Part shown: positions 1 to 8,826 of the stretch, piece by piece
Layout: each line of letters starts with the position of its first letter
Position numbering within the stretch: position 1 is the stretch's first letter
NCBI RefSeq assembly: GCF_000960085.1
Contig: NZ_JYGT01000010.1
Coordinates: 1-64,000 of the forward strand
Origin: Streptococcus infantis
GTDB lineage: Bacteria > Bacillota > Bacilli > Lactobacillales > Streptococcaceae
DNA: 64,000 nucleotides
Reading direction: 5' to 3'
The notes under the pieces: model-generated
Told to the model about the DNA's origin: nothing
Seen by the model: the letters and a program-made list of their open reading frames with translations, nothing else
Database searches by the model: none
Made by a program: the position numbers and the translations under genes

Positions 1-306
1 ACAGAAGCTCCTACAACAACAGAAGCTCCTACAACGACAGAAGCTCCTACAACAACAGAAGCTCCTACAACAACAGAAGCTCCTACAACAACAGAAGCTC
101 CTACAACGACAGAAGCTCCTACAACAACAGAAGCTCCTACAACAACAGAAGCTCCTACAACAACAGAAGCTCCTACAACGACAGAAGCTCCTACAACAAC
201 AGAAGCTCCTACAACAACAGAAGCTCCTACAACAACAGAAGCTCCTACGACAACAGAAGCTCCTACAACAACAGAAGCTCCTACAACAACAGAAGCTCCT
301 ACAACA
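1..306 (+). repeat. 18-bp tandem repeat (about 17 units) encoding TEAPTT
   Basis: The unit acagaagctcctacaaca is repeated in register, with variation mostly limited to the last base (acg or aca) and one acg/aca change at about 249. The array continues beyond the left edge. Near identity at the DNA level suggests recent expansion; copy number is likely to vary between strains. Confidence 0.95.
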
Positions 307-642
307 ACTGTAGCTCCTTCAGAAGATACAACAACTACTACAGAGGAACCAACTACACCACCATACCCATATGTTCCAAATAACGGAAACGGTGGTGGTA
401 ACGGTAGCACTACAACAACTACAACAACTACAACAACTACTACTACTGAAGAACCAGGTCGTCCAGGAAACGGAGATGGAGATGGTAGAACAACTACAAC
501 TCCAGAACCAGGTCGTTCAACTACAACAGAAGAAGGACCAACTCTTCCATTTACTGGTGAAGCTACAAGCCTAGTACTTGTATTGGCAGGTGTGGTAATC
601 TTGTCAGGTACTGTAGTAATGAAACGTAAATTTTCTAAATAA
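1..642 (+). CDS. C-terminal part of an LPxTG cell-wall-anchored surface protein (5' end outside window)
   Basis: The reading frame is open from base 1 and ends at TAA 640-642, leaving 213 codons of a larger protein. About 17 copies of the hexapeptide TEAPTT come first, then Thr-rich and Gly/Asn-rich linkers. The C-terminus is a sorting signal: LPFTGE, a hydrophobic stretch of about 20 residues, and a basic tail MKRKFSK. Known sortase A biology says such proteins are cut at the Thr-Gly bond and linked to peptidoglycan. The Thr/Pro-rich repeat is probably a wall-spanning stalk, perhaps glycosylated. The functional N-terminal domain lies outside the window, so its ligand is unknown. Confidence 0.93.
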   Translation, partial: TEAPTTTEAPTTTEAPTTTEAPTTTEAPTTTEAPTTTEAPTTTEAPTTTEAPTTTEAPTTTEAPTTTEAPTTTEAPTTTEAPTTTEAPTTTEAPTTTEAPTTTVAPSEDTTTTTEEPTTPPYPYVPNNGNGGGNGSTTTTTTTTTTTTTEEPGRPGNGDGDGRTTTTPEPGRSTTTEEGPTLPFTGEATSLVLVLAGVVILSGTVVMKRKFSK

Positions 643-670
643 TCATGCTTAGAAAATCTATAATTTCTTG

Positions 671-697
671 AAGAGGACTATATGGTCCTCTTTCTTT
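671..697 (+). terminator. Rho-independent terminator after the LPxTG gene
   Basis: An 8-bp stem, aagaggac (671-678) with gtcctctt (685-692), is followed by a T-rich tract. Confidence 0.8.
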
Positions 698-731
698 ATG
701 AATCAAAATTAATAGGTTACACTATTTTTTC

Positions 732-760
732 TTGACAATTTTCACCAATTCATGTAGAAT
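732..760 (+). promoter_or_regulatory. Sigma-A promoter of rpsU
   Basis: A perfect -35 TTGACA (732-737), a 17-bp spacer and -10 TAGAAT (755-760) lie 34 bp before the rpsU start. Confidence 0.85.
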
Positions 761-794
761 AGAATGGATCTTGAACTTGAAGGGAGTGAAAAAA

Positions 795-971
795 ATGTCT
801 AAAACAGTAGTACGTAAGAATGAATCTCTTGACGATGCTCTTCGTCGTTTCAAACGTGCGGTTACTAAAGCTGGTACTCTTCAAGAAACACGCAAACGTG
901 AATTCTATGAAAAACCTTCTGTAAAACGTAAACGTAAATCAGAAGCAGCTCGTAAACGTAAAAAATTTTAA
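795..971 (+). CDS. rpsU: 30S ribosomal protein bS21
   Basis: This 58-residue basic protein begins [20 protein letters not shown] and ends in the Arg/Lys-rich tail usual for S21, which sits on the small subunit near the anti-Shine-Dalgarno end of 16S rRNA. The ATG at 795 follows the purine-rich gaagggagtg; a longer in-frame start at 732 would lie on the -35 box and is rejected. It is monocistronic here, with its own promoter and a terminator at 981-1006. Length and sequence match other streptococcal S21 proteins. Confidence 0.97.
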
Positions 972-980
972 TTAATAAGA

Positions 981-1006
981 AAGGCTAGACTTGTCTAGTC
1001 TTTTTT
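981..1006 (+). terminator. Terminator of rpsU
   Basis: The hairpin ctagac-tt-gtctag (985-998), extended by flanking pairs to 981 and 1002, is followed by a run of six T. Confidence 0.85.
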
Positions 1007-1035
1007 AGTACAGTAGATAGAGGAAAGTGGTTCTT

Positions 1036-1997
1036 ATGAGAGAGTATGTAAAAGAATATCAAAAGATGCGTGAAAATCATTTTAGAAATTGGGGCTATTA
1101 TTCTGATCCGATAAATTTGCGAGAATTCGAAAAGTCGAACAAAAAATATTTGAGAAGTATTTGAAAAATTCGAAAGTAATGTCCGATGATATTTTAAGAA
1201 TAAAGTTGTACAGTAGTCTATTATTAGATGATATCAAGTGTTTTGCATATTATACAGCATTCTCATATAGAGACTATAATCAGTTAAATAATGCTCTGTG
1301 GCAAACAGGAAGAGAAGAACTAATAAGAGGTGGTTTGCTTGCAAGTGGAGCAATCTATACTGCTGGAATTTTGAGGGGCTTATTTACCTCTTTTGCATGT
1401 AACGATTTTTCAGTCATTCCATCATTTGTCCCCAAAGATTTACCCTTGTTGAAAGGGACTTATTATCCAGAAAATGTGATTAATATTTTATACGCTCTTT
1501 ATTATCAAGATGAAGAAAGATTATTCGACTCTCTCTTGCTAGCACAACAGTTTTTAGTGAAGAAAAAACGATCTGGTATGAATGAATTTTCTGTTTGATA
1601 TTTTATAAGTTTGGCAAGAAAAGATGCAGTTGCATTAAGTGAGTCCTTACAAAATTTATGCCTAGTTTATCAGAGACGATGGTACCTTTATGAAAAGATT
1701 GATAAGTGATTTGCGGATGAGGTTCATGGTCTTTACCGATTGTTAAGATTTTTTGATTATGGATTGTTTGAAGCAATCAGAATATCATCTCATAAGAGTT
1801 TTTTGAAAGACTTTGAAGAATGGCAAATTCAAAATCAGTTTCCACAAGGCCGACAGTTCTATGTATATCCTGAAGATTTGGCTGACGCCAATAGAATACT
1901 AACAAATGAACTCCCAAAAATCTGTATAGAAAAATCAGGGACGGACTTGGTGATAGATTTTGATAGATTTGCGGAAGATTTGGCTCAACTAATTTAA
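1036..1997 (+). pseudogene. Broken PoNe-type immunity gene (PoNi; DUF1910/DUF1911-like)
   Basis: Three pieces make one protein. Piece one starts at ATG 1036 after AGGAAAG (MREYVKEYQKMRENHFRNWG) and stops at 1164. The rest is read in another frame from about 1125 to 1997 and is cut by in-frame TGA codons at 1596-1598 and 1707-1709. The helical N-terminal part and a C-terminal part with the YPEDLADANRIL segment resemble the DUF1910 and DUF1911 halves of PoNi proteins, which neutralise PoNe DNase toxins. The family call is by resemblance only. One frameshift and two stops make it non-functional as read. No toxin gene remains beside it. Confidence 0.6.
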
Positions 1998-2093
1998 CAA
2001 AGTACTAGAAGACATACTTATTTAAGCTTTTTATAATTAATTTAAAAGTAATACCTCAAAAACTGTTAAAAACATAAACTTCCACCTACAATC

Positions 2094-2102
2094 TGATATA
2101 AT
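2094..2102 (+). promoter_or_regulatory. Extended -10 promoter of hprK-lgt operon
   Basis: TGaTATAAT at 2094-2102 lies 30 bp before the hprK start. No good -35 box is visible, as is usual for extended -10 promoters. Confidence 0.65.
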
Positions 2103-2132
2103 AGTAAGAGAACTCTATTGAAGGAGAAATAT

Positions 2133-3068
2133 ATGTCGGTTATAGTTAAAGAAATGATTGATAAGCTCAGATTAGATATTGTCTATGGTGAGCCAGAATT
2201 ACTTGAAAAAGAAATCAATACGGGCGATATTTGTCGACCAGGTCTCGAAATGACAGGCTATTTTGATTACTATACCCCAGAGCGGATTCAACTATTGGGG
2301 ATGAAAGAGTGGTCTTATCTGATTAGCATGTCCTCTCACAACCGCTACCAGGTATTGAAGAAATTGTTCCAACCAGAAACACCTGCTGTTATTGTTGCGC
2401 GTGGCTTAGTAGTTCCAGAAGAAATGCTAAAGGCTGCTAGAGAATGTAAAATCGCGATTTTAACAAGCCGTACAGCAACCAGTCGTCTATCTGGTGAATT
2501 ATCAAGTTACCTGGATTCTCGCTTGGCTGAACGTGCAAGTGTGCACGGTGTCTTGATGGATATCTATGGTATGGGTGTTCTGATTCAAGGTGATAGTGGT
2601 ATCGGTAAAAGTGAAACCGGACTTGAGTTGGTCAAACGTGGTCACCGTTTAGTTGCAGATGATCGCGTGGATATCTATGCTAAAGATGAGATGACACTTT
2701 GGGGTGAGCCTGCAGAAATCTTGAAGCATTTGTTAGAAATTCGTGGCGTTGGTATTATTGATATCATGAGCCTTTATGGGGCTAGTGCAGTTAAGGATTC
2801 TTCACAAGTTCAGTTAGCGGTTTATCTAGAAAATTACGATACGGATAAGGTCTTTGACCGTTTAGGAAATAACGCTGAAGAATTAGAAATCTCAGGTGTC
2901 TCTATTCCGCGTATTCGAATTCCGGTAAAGACAGGACGCAATATTTCTGTCGTTATTGAGGCAGCTGCCATGAATTATCGTTCAAAGGAAATGGGCTTTG
3001 ATGCGACACGTCTTTTTGAAGAACGATTGACAAAACTAATTGAAAGGAACGAGATGAAAAATGATTGA
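2133..3068 (+). CDS. hprK: HPr kinase/phosphorylase
   Basis: The 311-residue protein phosphorylates and dephosphorylates HPr at Ser46, the central step of carbon catabolite control in Firmicutes. The N-terminal half is the HPrK_N fold. The C-terminal half carries the Walker A loop GDSGIGKSE followed by the HPrK signature region around [13 protein letters not shown] 2133 is chosen over 2118 because AAGGAG lies at 2122-2126 and would fall inside a longer product. The 3' end overlaps lgt by 8 bp, so the two are translationally coupled, the usual order in streptococci. Confidence 0.97.
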   Translation: MSVIVKEMIDKLRLDIVYGEPELLEKEINTGDICRPGLEMTGYFDYYTPERIQLLGMKEWSYLISMSSHNRYQVLKKLFQPETPAVIVARGLVVPEEMLKAARECKIAILTSRTATSRLSGELSSYLDSRLAERASVHGVLMDIYGMGVLIQGDSGIGKSETGLELVKRGHRLVADDRVDIYAKDEMTLWGEPAEILKHLLEIRGVGIIDIMSLYGASAVKDSSQVQLAVYLENYDTDKVFDRLGNNAEELEISGVSIPRIRIPVKTGRNISVVIEAAAMNYRSKEMGFDATRLFEERLTKLIERNEMKND

Positions 3069-3849
3069 TCCTGTTGCTTTTCAAATTGGTCCATTAGGGA
3101 TTCGATGGTACGCACTCTGCATCGTTTCAGGTCTTATTTTAGCAGTCTATCTTGCATGTAAAGAAGCACCAAAAAAGAACATCTTATCCGATGATATTTT
3201 GGACTTTATTTTAATTGCTTTTCCTTTGGCTATTATTGGTGCTCGACTTTATTATGTCATTTTTAAATTTGACTACTATAGTCAGCACATGGGAGAGATT
3301 TTTGCCATCTGGAATGGTGGTCTTGCCATATACGGCGGTTTAATCACCGGAGCAATTGTACTCTATTTCTTTGCTGATCGTAGATTAATCAATACCTGGG
3401 ACTTTTTGGATATTGCTGCTCCAAGCGTTATGATTGCTCAGAGCCTTGGACGTTGGGGTAATTTCTTTAACCAGGAAGCCTACGGAGCAGCTGTTGAAAA
3501 TCTTGATTACCTACCTGGTTTTATTAAGAATCAGATGTATATCGATGGCTCATATCGACAACCAACCTTTCTTTATGAATCTATCTGGAATCTCATTGGA
3601 TTTGCGTTGATTATTATTTTTAGACGTCGATTAAAGAGTATTCGTCGTGGTTATATCACTGCTTTCTATCTAATTTGGTACGGTTTTGGACGCATGATAA
3701 TCGAAGGTATGCGTACAGATAGTCTCATGTTCTTTGGACTTCGAGTATCTCAGTGGTTGTCTGTTCTATTAATTGGAATTGGTATTTATATTATTTATTA
3801 CCAAAATCGGAAAAAAACACCATTTTATAATGTAAAAAAGGAGAATTAA
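3061..3849 (+). CDS. lgt: Prolipoprotein diacylglyceryl transferase
   Basis: This 262-residue, multi-pass membrane enzyme moves diacylglycerol from phosphatidylglycerol to the lipobox cysteine of prelipoproteins. The conserved loop [13 protein letters not shown] is present, as is the Arg-rich region RPTFLYES-like (here QPTFLYES). It overlaps hprK and is followed one base later by a DUF948 gene with an RBS inside the lgt end (aaaaaggag). Substrates in this window include PstS and the binding protein at 16089; lspA at 39269 encodes the next enzyme in the pathway. Confidence 0.97.
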   Translation: MIDPVAFQIGPLGIRWYALCIVSGLILAVYLACKEAPKKNILSDDILDFILIAFPLAIIGARLYYVIFKFDYYSQHMGEIFAIWNGGLAIYGGLITGAIVLYFFADRRLINTWDFLDIAAPSVMIAQSLGRWGNFFNQEAYGAAVENLDYLPGFIKNQMYIDGSYRQPTFLYESIWNLIGFALIIIFRRRLKSIRRGYITAFYLIWYGFGRMIIEGMRTDSLMFFGLRVSQWLSVLLIGIGIYIIYYQNRKKTPFYNVKKEN

Positions 3850-3850
3850 A

Positions 3851-4234
3851 ATGTTAGAAGTTGCTTATATCATTGTGGCAATTGCCTTGGTTGTATTCTT
3901 AGTTTATTTGATTATTACCCTTCAAAAAGTTGGTCGTGTAATCGATGAAACTGAAACTACTGTTAAAACCTTAACTTCAGATGTAAATGTTACTCTACAT
4001 CACACAAACGAACTACTTGCAAAGGTCAATGTTCTTGCTGATGACATCAATGTCAAAGTTGCAACCATTGATCCTCTTTTTACAGCAGTTGCAGACCTTT
4101 CTGTTTCTGTTTCAGACCTAAATGAGCAAGCTCGTGTCTTGAGTAAAAAAGCTTCATCTGCAGGTTCAAAAACTTTAAAGACTAGTGCTGGCTTGTCTGC
4201 CATTCGTGTTGCAAGTAAATTTTTTAAAAAATAA
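3851..4234 (+). CDS. DUF948 family membrane-anchored protein
   Basis: The protein has 127 residues: one N-terminal membrane helix (about 4-24), then a soluble part rich in Val/Thr/Asp with heptad-like spacing, ending in a basic tail (ASKFFKK). This is the usual form of DUF948 proteins, which often sit beside YtxH-type genes in Firmicutes, as here. The function is unknown; a general stress or envelope role is inferred only from the YtxH neighbour. It is the third gene of the hprK operon. Confidence 0.85.
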   Translation: MLEVAYIIVAIALVVFLVYLIITLQKVGRVIDETETTVKTLTSDVNVTLHHTNELLAKVNVLADDINVKVATIDPLFTAVADLSVSVSDLNEQARVLSKKASSAGSKTLKTSAGLSAIRVASKFFKK

Positions 4235-4248
4235 AAAGGAGATAACTC

Positions 4249-4644
4249 ATGGGTAAATTATCATCAATCCTTTTAGGAACTGTTTCAGGTGTTGCAGTTG
4301 CTTTATTCCTAACAAGTGAAAAAGGGAAACGTGTGACTAGTCAGGCACAAGACTTTATTGAAGATTTGAAAGAAGATCCTGAATACGCTAAAGAACAAGT
4401 CTGCGAAAAGCTGACTGATGTCAAAGATCAAACCAAAGAATTTGTTCTTAAAACAAAGGAACAAATCGAATCTGGGGAAATTACTCTCGATACCGTCCTC
4501 GATAAAGCAAAATATCACGCTCAACAAGCTACTGAAGCTTCGAAAGAAACCTTGAACAGTCTCAAAGAACAACTGGAAGAAAAAGTAGTTGTTGAAGACC
4601 AAGAAGATGGTCAAGAAATTGTCATCGATATTCAAGAAGACTAA
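4249..4644 (+). CDS. YtxH domain-containing protein
   Basis: This 131-residue protein has an N-terminal hydrophobic segment with the motif SSILLGTVSGVAVALFLTS and a Lys/Glu-rich coiled-coil body that ends in an acidic tail. That is typical of the YtxH family (B. subtilis general stress proteins). It follows the DUF948 gene by 14 bp with the RBS aaaaggag. The strong terminator at 4653-4696 closes the operon. The exact role is not established. Confidence 0.85.
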   Translation: MGKLSSILLGTVSGVAVALFLTSEKGKRVTSQAQDFIEDLKEDPEYAKEQVCEKLTDVKDQTKEFVLKTKEQIESGEITLDTVLDKAKYHAQQATEASKETLNSLKEQLEEKVVVEDQEDGQEIVIDIQED

Positions 4645-4652
4645 AATAGAAA

Positions 4653-4696
4653 CACCATTCCTGATTTTCAAATAAATCAGGAATGGTGATTTTTTT
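4653..4696 (+). terminator. Strong terminator of the hprK-ytxH operon
   Basis: A 15-bp perfect stem (4653-4667 with 4674-4688) carries a 6-nt loop and is followed by at least seven T. Confidence 0.92.
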
Positions 4697-4713
4697 CTTG
4701 AGTGCACTCTTTG

Positions 4714-4722
4714 TGGTATAAT
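4714..4722 (+). promoter_or_regulatory. Extended -10 promoter of hemW, placed for a leaderless transcript
   Basis: TGgTATAAT (4714-4722) is followed by 7 nt and then the hemW ATG (4730). The expected transcription start therefore falls on or next to the start codon. Confidence 0.65.
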
Positions 4723-4729
4723 AAATACT

Positions 4730-5860
4730 ATGCAGAAGAAACCGACATCCGCTTATGTACACATTCCATTTTGTACACAAATCTGTTATTATTGTGACTT
4801 TTCAAAAGTTTTTATCAAGAATCAACCGGTGGATAGCTATCTAGAGCATCTACTGCAAGAATTTCATTCTTATGATATTCAAAAATTATGTACACTCTAT
4901 ATTGGAGGAGGAACACCGACAGCCTTGTCTGCGCCACAGTTAGAGCGGCTTCTGGATGGATTAACTAAAAACTTAGATTTGTCAGTCTTAGAAGAATTGA
5001 CCATTGAGGCCAATCCTGGTGATTTGGATGCTGATAAGATTGCTGTGTTGAAAAATTCAGCAGTCAATCGTGTTTCACTAGGTGTACAGACCTTTGATGA
5101 CAAAATGTTGAAAAAAATAGGGCGTAGTCATTTGGAGAAGGATATTTATGAAAATATCGACCGCCTCAAATTGGCTGGTTTTGATAATATCTCTATTGAC
5201 TTGATCTACGCCCTTCCTGGGCAAACCATGGACCAGGTTAAGGACAATGTTGCTAAGGCAATTGCCCTTGATATTCCTCATATGAGCCTCTACAGCTTAA
5301 TTTTAGAAAATCATACGGTCTTTATGAATCGTATGAGACGAGGGAAATTACCTCTTCCTAAGGAAGAATTAGAAGCTGAGATGTTTGAGTATATCATTTC
5401 AGAGCTAGAAAAAGCTGGCTTCGAGCATTATGAGATTTCTAATTTTTCTCAACCAGGATTTGAAAGTCGTCACAATCTTATGTACTGGGACAATGCCGAG
5501 TATTATGGTATTGGTGCAGGTGCATCTGGCTATGTAGATGGTGTTCGCTATAAAAATCATGGGCCTATTCGCCATTATTTAAAGGCGGTAGAAGAGGGGA
5601 ATGCTCGTTTTAACGAAGAACACCTGAGTCAAAGGGAGCAAATGGAAGAAGAGATGTTTCTTGGTCTTCGCAAGAAGTCCGGAGTTTCCATTGCACGCTT
5701 TGAAGAAAAATTCGAACGGTCTTTCCAAGAACTTTATGGGGATATCGTCAAAGACTTGATTCAACAAGGTCTCATGCAGATTGATGGCGATCGTGTTCGG
5801 ATGACTAAGAGAGGTCTCTTCTTAGGTGATACAGTAGCAGAACGATTTATATTGGAGTAA
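4730..5860 (+). CDS. hemW: Radical SAM heme chaperone HemW (HemN-like)
   Basis: This 376-residue protein has the radical SAM cluster motif C-x3-C-x2-C (CTQICYYC, residues 15-22) and the SAM-binding motif IGGGTPTAL. The HemN C-terminal domain follows. Family knowledge: HemW proteins bind heme and deliver it, and are often misnamed coproporphyrinogen III dehydrogenase. The start is ATG 4730, which has no Shine-Dalgarno sequence before it. The thioesterase gene follows 4 bp later, so the two are co-transcribed. Confidence 0.93.
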   Translation: MQKKPTSAYVHIPFCTQICYYCDFSKVFIKNQPVDSYLEHLLQEFHSYDIQKLCTLYIGGGTPTALSAPQLERLLDGLTKNLDLSVLEELTIEANPGDLDADKIAVLKNSAVNRVSLGVQTFDDKMLKKIGRSHLEKDIYENIDRLKLAGFDNISIDLIYALPGQTMDQVKDNVAKAIALDIPHMSLYSLILENHTVFMNRMRRGKLPLPKEELEAEMFEYIISELEKAGFEHYEISNFSQPGFESRHNLMYWDNAEYYGIGAGASGYVDGVRYKNHGPIRHYLKAVEEGNARFNEEHLSQREQMEEEMFLGLRKKSGVSIARFEEKFERSFQELYGDIVKDLIQQGLMQIDGDRVRMTKRGLFLGDTVAERFILE

Positions 5861-5864
5861 AATT

Positions 5865-6602
5865 ATGGGCTTAACTTATCAAATGAAGATGAAAATTCCT
5901 TTTGATATGGCTGACATGAATGGTCATATCAAACTACCAGACGTTATCTTGTTGTCATTACAGGTATCAGGGATGCAGTCAATTGATCTGGGAGTGAGCG
6001 ACAAGGATGTTTTAGAACAGTATAATCTAGTCTGGATTATCACAGATTATGATATCGATGTGGTACGCTTACCTCAATTTGCTGAGGAAATCACAATTGA
6101 AACGGAAGCCTTGACTTACAATCGTCTATTTTGTTACCGCCGCTTTACCATTTACGATGAAGCTGGTCAAGAAATTATTCACATGGTAGCTACCTTTGTC
6201 CTTATGGATCGTGAGAGTCGTAAGGTTCACCCTGTAGAACCAGAAATTGTCGCACCTTATCAATCTGAGTTTTCTAAGAAATTGGTCCGTGGACCAAAAT
6301 ACACAGAGTTACAAGACGCGATTAGCAAGGACTACCACGTTCGTTTTTATGACTTGGATATGAATGGTCACGTCAATAACAGTAAATATCTGGACTGGGT
6401 TTTTGAAGTTATGGGAGCAGATTTTCTGACCAATCATATTCCTAAAAAAATTAACCTCAAATATGTCAAGGAAGTTCGACCAGGTGGCATGATCACTTCT
6501 AGTTATGAATTGAATGGTCTGGAAAGCAATCACCAAGTCTCAAGTGATGGTGATATCAATGCTCAAGCAAAGATAACTTGGCAAGAAATTAATAAAGATT
6601 AG
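5865..6602 (+). CDS. Acyl-ACP thioesterase (FatA/FatB-type, PF01643)
   Basis: The 245 residues hold two hotdog repeats: the first begins near [13 protein letters not shown], the second contains [17 protein letters not shown], the active-site region of the family. The enzyme would hydrolyse acyl-ACP to free fatty acids. It sits between hemW and a HAD phosphatase with only short gaps, so it belongs to a hemW operon. Bacterial members of this size are common in lactic acid bacteria; the physiological purpose there is not settled. Confidence 0.9.
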   Translation: MGLTYQMKMKIPFDMADMNGHIKLPDVILLSLQVSGMQSIDLGVSDKDVLEQYNLVWIITDYDIDVVRLPQFAEEITIETEALTYNRLFCYRRFTIYDEAGQEIIHMVATFVLMDRESRKVHPVEPEIVAPYQSEFSKKLVRGPKYTELQDAISKDYHVRFYDLDMNGHVNNSKYLDWVFEVMGADFLTNHIPKKINLKYVKEVRPGGMITSSYELNGLESNHQVSSDGDINAQAKITWQEINKD

Positions 6603-6612
6603 AAAGAAAGAT

Positions 6613-7386
6613 ATGACTTATAAAGGCTATTTAATTGATTTAGACGGAACAATCTATAAGGGGAAAGATAGGATCCCAGCTGGTGAAGCATTTGTTCACG
6701 AGTTACAAAAGAGAGAGATTCCCTATCTTTTTGTAACAAACAACACTACTCGTACACCTGAAAGTGTCCAAGAGATGTTGGCAAATCAGTTTAATATTGA
6801 TACGCCTGTATCGACAATCTATACTGCAACCTTAGCGACCATTGATTACATGAATGACCTGGGGCTTGAAAAGACCGTTTATGTGATTGGAGAAGCAGGG
6901 CTCAAGGAAGCTATTCAAGCAGCTGGTTATGTTGAAGATAAAGAAAATCCAGCCTATGTGGTTGTAGGTTTGGACTGGCAAGTTGACTATGAAAAATTTG
7001 CTACTGCAACCCTAGCTATCCATAAAGGTGCTCATTTTATCGGCACCAATCCAGATTTAAATATTCCAACAGAACGTGGACTTTTACCTGGTGCTGGTTC
7101 ACTGATTACTCTTCTTGAAGCAGCAACCCGCGTAAAACCAGTTTATATTGGAAAACCTAATGCGATTATTATGGACAAAGCTGTTGAACACCTAGGGCTT
7201 GAGCGCCAAGAAATTGTCATGGTGGGGGATAATTACCTGACAGATATTCGAGCTGGTATTGACAATGGAATTCCTAGTCTTTTGGTAACGACAGGATTTA
7301 CAAAACCTGAAGAAGTAGCAGACCTACCAATCGCTCCAACCCATGTTCTCTCAAGTCTAGCGGAGTGGAATTTCGATGAAAACTAA
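6613..7386 (+). CDS. HAD-IIA (NagD-like) sugar phosphatase family protein
   Basis: The 257 residues contain the HAD motifs: DLDGTIYKG (motif I, residues 9-17), TNNTTR (motif II), the motif III lysine in YIGKPN, and GDNYLTDI (motif IV). The C2-type cap between motifs II and III places it in the NagD/p-nitrophenyl phosphatase group. The substrate is not predictable. Its last 11 bases overlap the next gene, an integral membrane protein that often accompanies this HAD in streptococci. Confidence 0.92.
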   Translation: MTYKGYLIDLDGTIYKGKDRIPAGEAFVHELQKREIPYLFVTNNTTRTPESVQEMLANQFNIDTPVSTIYTATLATIDYMNDLGLEKTVYVIGEAGLKEAIQAAGYVEDKENPAYVVVGLDWQVDYEKFATATLAIHKGAHFIGTNPDLNIPTERGLLPGAGSLITLLEAATRVKPVYIGKPNAIIMDKAVEHLGLERQEIVMVGDNYLTDIRAGIDNGIPSLLVTTGFTKPEEVADLPIAPTHVLSSLAEWNFDEN

Positions 7387-7999
7387 GTTAACTTTTGGAG
7401 GAAGTCTCCTTTTCCTCCTTTCGCTTTCTATTTTATTGACCATTTATCTAGCTTGGTTGGTTTACCCTCTGGAAATTTCTTGGTTACACCTAACCAGTCG
7501 TGTTCCTTTCCAACCTCAGACAATCCAGCATAACTTTAATGTTTTGATGGATTATTTGACCAATCCATTGAATCAAGCATTGAAAATGCCAGATTTTCCT
7601 TCTTCTGCTTCAGGCATCCATCATTTTGCAGTTGTCAAGGGGCTCTTTCACCTAGCCCAAGGAGTAGCGATAGTTACCCTACCGATTTTCTATCTTTTTT
7701 GGAAGGAAGTCATTCAGAAAGGTTTTCTGTCTCTATATCGCAGAGGCCTCTTGATTATGCTGTCTCTACCTCTGGTTCTTGCTTTAGTTGGTATTTTCAT
7801 TGGATTTGAACAATTCTTTACTTTATTTCATCAAATCCTTTTTGTGGGAGATGATACTTGGCTTTTTGATCCAGCAAAAGATCCAGTCATTCTCATCCTA
7901 CCAGAGGACTTTTTTCTTCATGCCTTTCTTTTATTTTTCTGCTTGTATGAATTGATTTTTGGATTTATGTACCTTAAAAGTCGAAAAATAGGCAATTAA
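7376..7999 (+). CDS. TIGR01906 family integral membrane protein
   Basis: This 207-residue protein has an N-terminal membrane helix (about 9-28), an extracytoplasmic loop, and three further hydrophobic helices, ending in a basic tail (KSRKIGN). The loop contains [13 protein letters not shown] and the third segment [17 protein letters not shown]; these match the pattern of the TIGR01906 family of low-GC Gram-positives. The function is unknown. It overlaps the HAD gene by 11 bp and is last in the hemW operon, before a terminator at 8041-8072. Confidence 0.85.
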   Translation: MKTKLTFGGSLLFLLSLSILLTIYLAWLVYPLEISWLHLTSRVPFQPQTIQHNFNVLMDYLTNPLNQALKMPDFPSSASGIHHFAVVKGLFHLAQGVAIVTLPIFYLFWKEVIQKGFLSLYRRGLLIMLSLPLVLALVGIFIGFEQFFTLFHQILFVGDDTWLFDPAKDPVILILPEDFFLHAFLLFFCLYELIFGFMYLKSRKIGN

Positions 8000-8040
8000 A
8001 AGAATAAATGCATAAAAATGTTTTAAAAGAATGTGCGAAA

Positions 8041-8072
8041 AACCTATTTTTCTTGAAAAAATAGGTTTTTTT
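8041..8072 (+). terminator. Terminator of the hemW operon
   Basis: An 11-bp stem, aacctattttt (8041-8051) with aaaaataggtt (8057-8067), is followed by a T-run to 8072. Confidence 0.88.
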
Positions 8073-8083
8073 ACGGAAATAAC

Positions 8084-8112
8084 TAGTCAAGCGCTTTAAT
8101 TTTTTGTATAAT
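8084..8112 (+). promoter_or_regulatory. Promoter of the spx gene
   Basis: -35 TAGTCA (8084-8089), a 17-bp spacer and -10 TATAAT (8107-8112) lie 33 bp before the ATG. Confidence 0.65.
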
Positions 8113-8145
8113 AGAGTGAGAAAAGTATGCAAAGAAGAGAATAGC

Positions 8146-8547
8146 ATGATTACACTATTTTTATCACCGAGTTGTACATCATGTCGTAAGGCAAAGGCTT
8201 GGCTAGATAATCATAAGGTGCCTTTCCAAGAGCACAATATTATGACCAGTCCTTTATCAAGAAAAGAGTTGCAACACATTCTTTCCTTGACCGAAAACGG
8301 TACCGATGACATCATTTCAACTCGTTCAAAAATTTTCCAAAAATTAAATATCGATGTGGAAAGTATCTCGGTGACGGAGTTGCTTAGTTTAATTGAGCAG
8401 TACCCTAGTCTTTTGCGTCGTCCTATTATCATTGATGATAAACGTATGCAGATTGGCTTTAATGAAGATGAAATTCGTGCGTTTCTTCCTCGTAGTTATC
8501 GTAAGCAAGAATTGAAAGAAGCTACATTGAGAGCTGGTATTAATTAG
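8146..8547 (+). CDS. spxA: Spx-family transcriptional regulator (ArsC-like)
   Basis: The 133-residue protein has the redox switch CxxC at residues 10-13 (SPSCTSCRKA) and the conserved RRPIIID segment. Spx binds the alpha C-terminal domain of RNA polymerase and directs thiol-stress gene expression. ATG 8146 is chosen over the 14-codon longer start because its first residues match the family (MITLFLSPSC). It ends one base before the UPF0223 gene. Streptococci carry two Spx paralogues; which one this is cannot be decided here. Confidence 0.93.
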   Translation: MITLFLSPSCTSCRKAKAWLDNHKVPFQEHNIMTSPLSRKELQHILSLTENGTDDIISTRSKIFQKLNIDVESISVTELLSLIEQYPSLLRRPIIIDDKRMQIGFNEDEIRAFLPRSYRKQELKEATLRAGIN

Positions 8548-8826
8548 ATGAATAAACAGTATAGTTACCCACTAGATTTGTCGTGGAGCACTGAAGAACT
8601 TGCTTCAGTGCTTTCTTTTTTTAATGATGTTGAAGCTGCCTATGAAACTAAGGTAGAAGCAAAAAGACTTTTAGATTCCTACAAGGTATTCAAGTCAGTC
8701 GTTCCAAGTAAGAGTGAAGAAAAACGTTTGGGACGTGAATTTGAATCAGTGAGTGGATACTCTTTCTACCGTGCGGTCCAATTGGCAAAAGAAAAAGGAG
8801 AAGGGAAGATTTCACTTGGAAAATAA
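8548..8826 (+). CDS. UPF0223 family protein
   Basis: This small 92-residue, helical cytoplasmic protein starts [18 protein letters not shown] and matches the UPF0223 (YktA-like) family in length and in its N-terminal signature. It directly abuts spx and overlaps the inositol phosphatase start, so it is made from the same mRNA. The function is unknown. Confidence 0.88.
   Translation: MNKQYSYPLDLSWSTEELASVLSFFNDVEAAYETKVEAKRLLDSYKVFKSVVPSKSEEKRLGREFESVSGYSFYRAVQLAKEKGEGKISLGK

Noticed and set aside
1-306. Regular repeats as a CRISPR array
   Set aside because: The repeats are contiguous 18-mers without spacers and encode TEAPTT in the frame of an LPxTG protein.
4309-4707. 132-codon minus-strand ORF over the YtxH gene
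   Set aside because: It is Phe/Leu-rich reverse complement of Lys/Glu codons and starts within a terminator.
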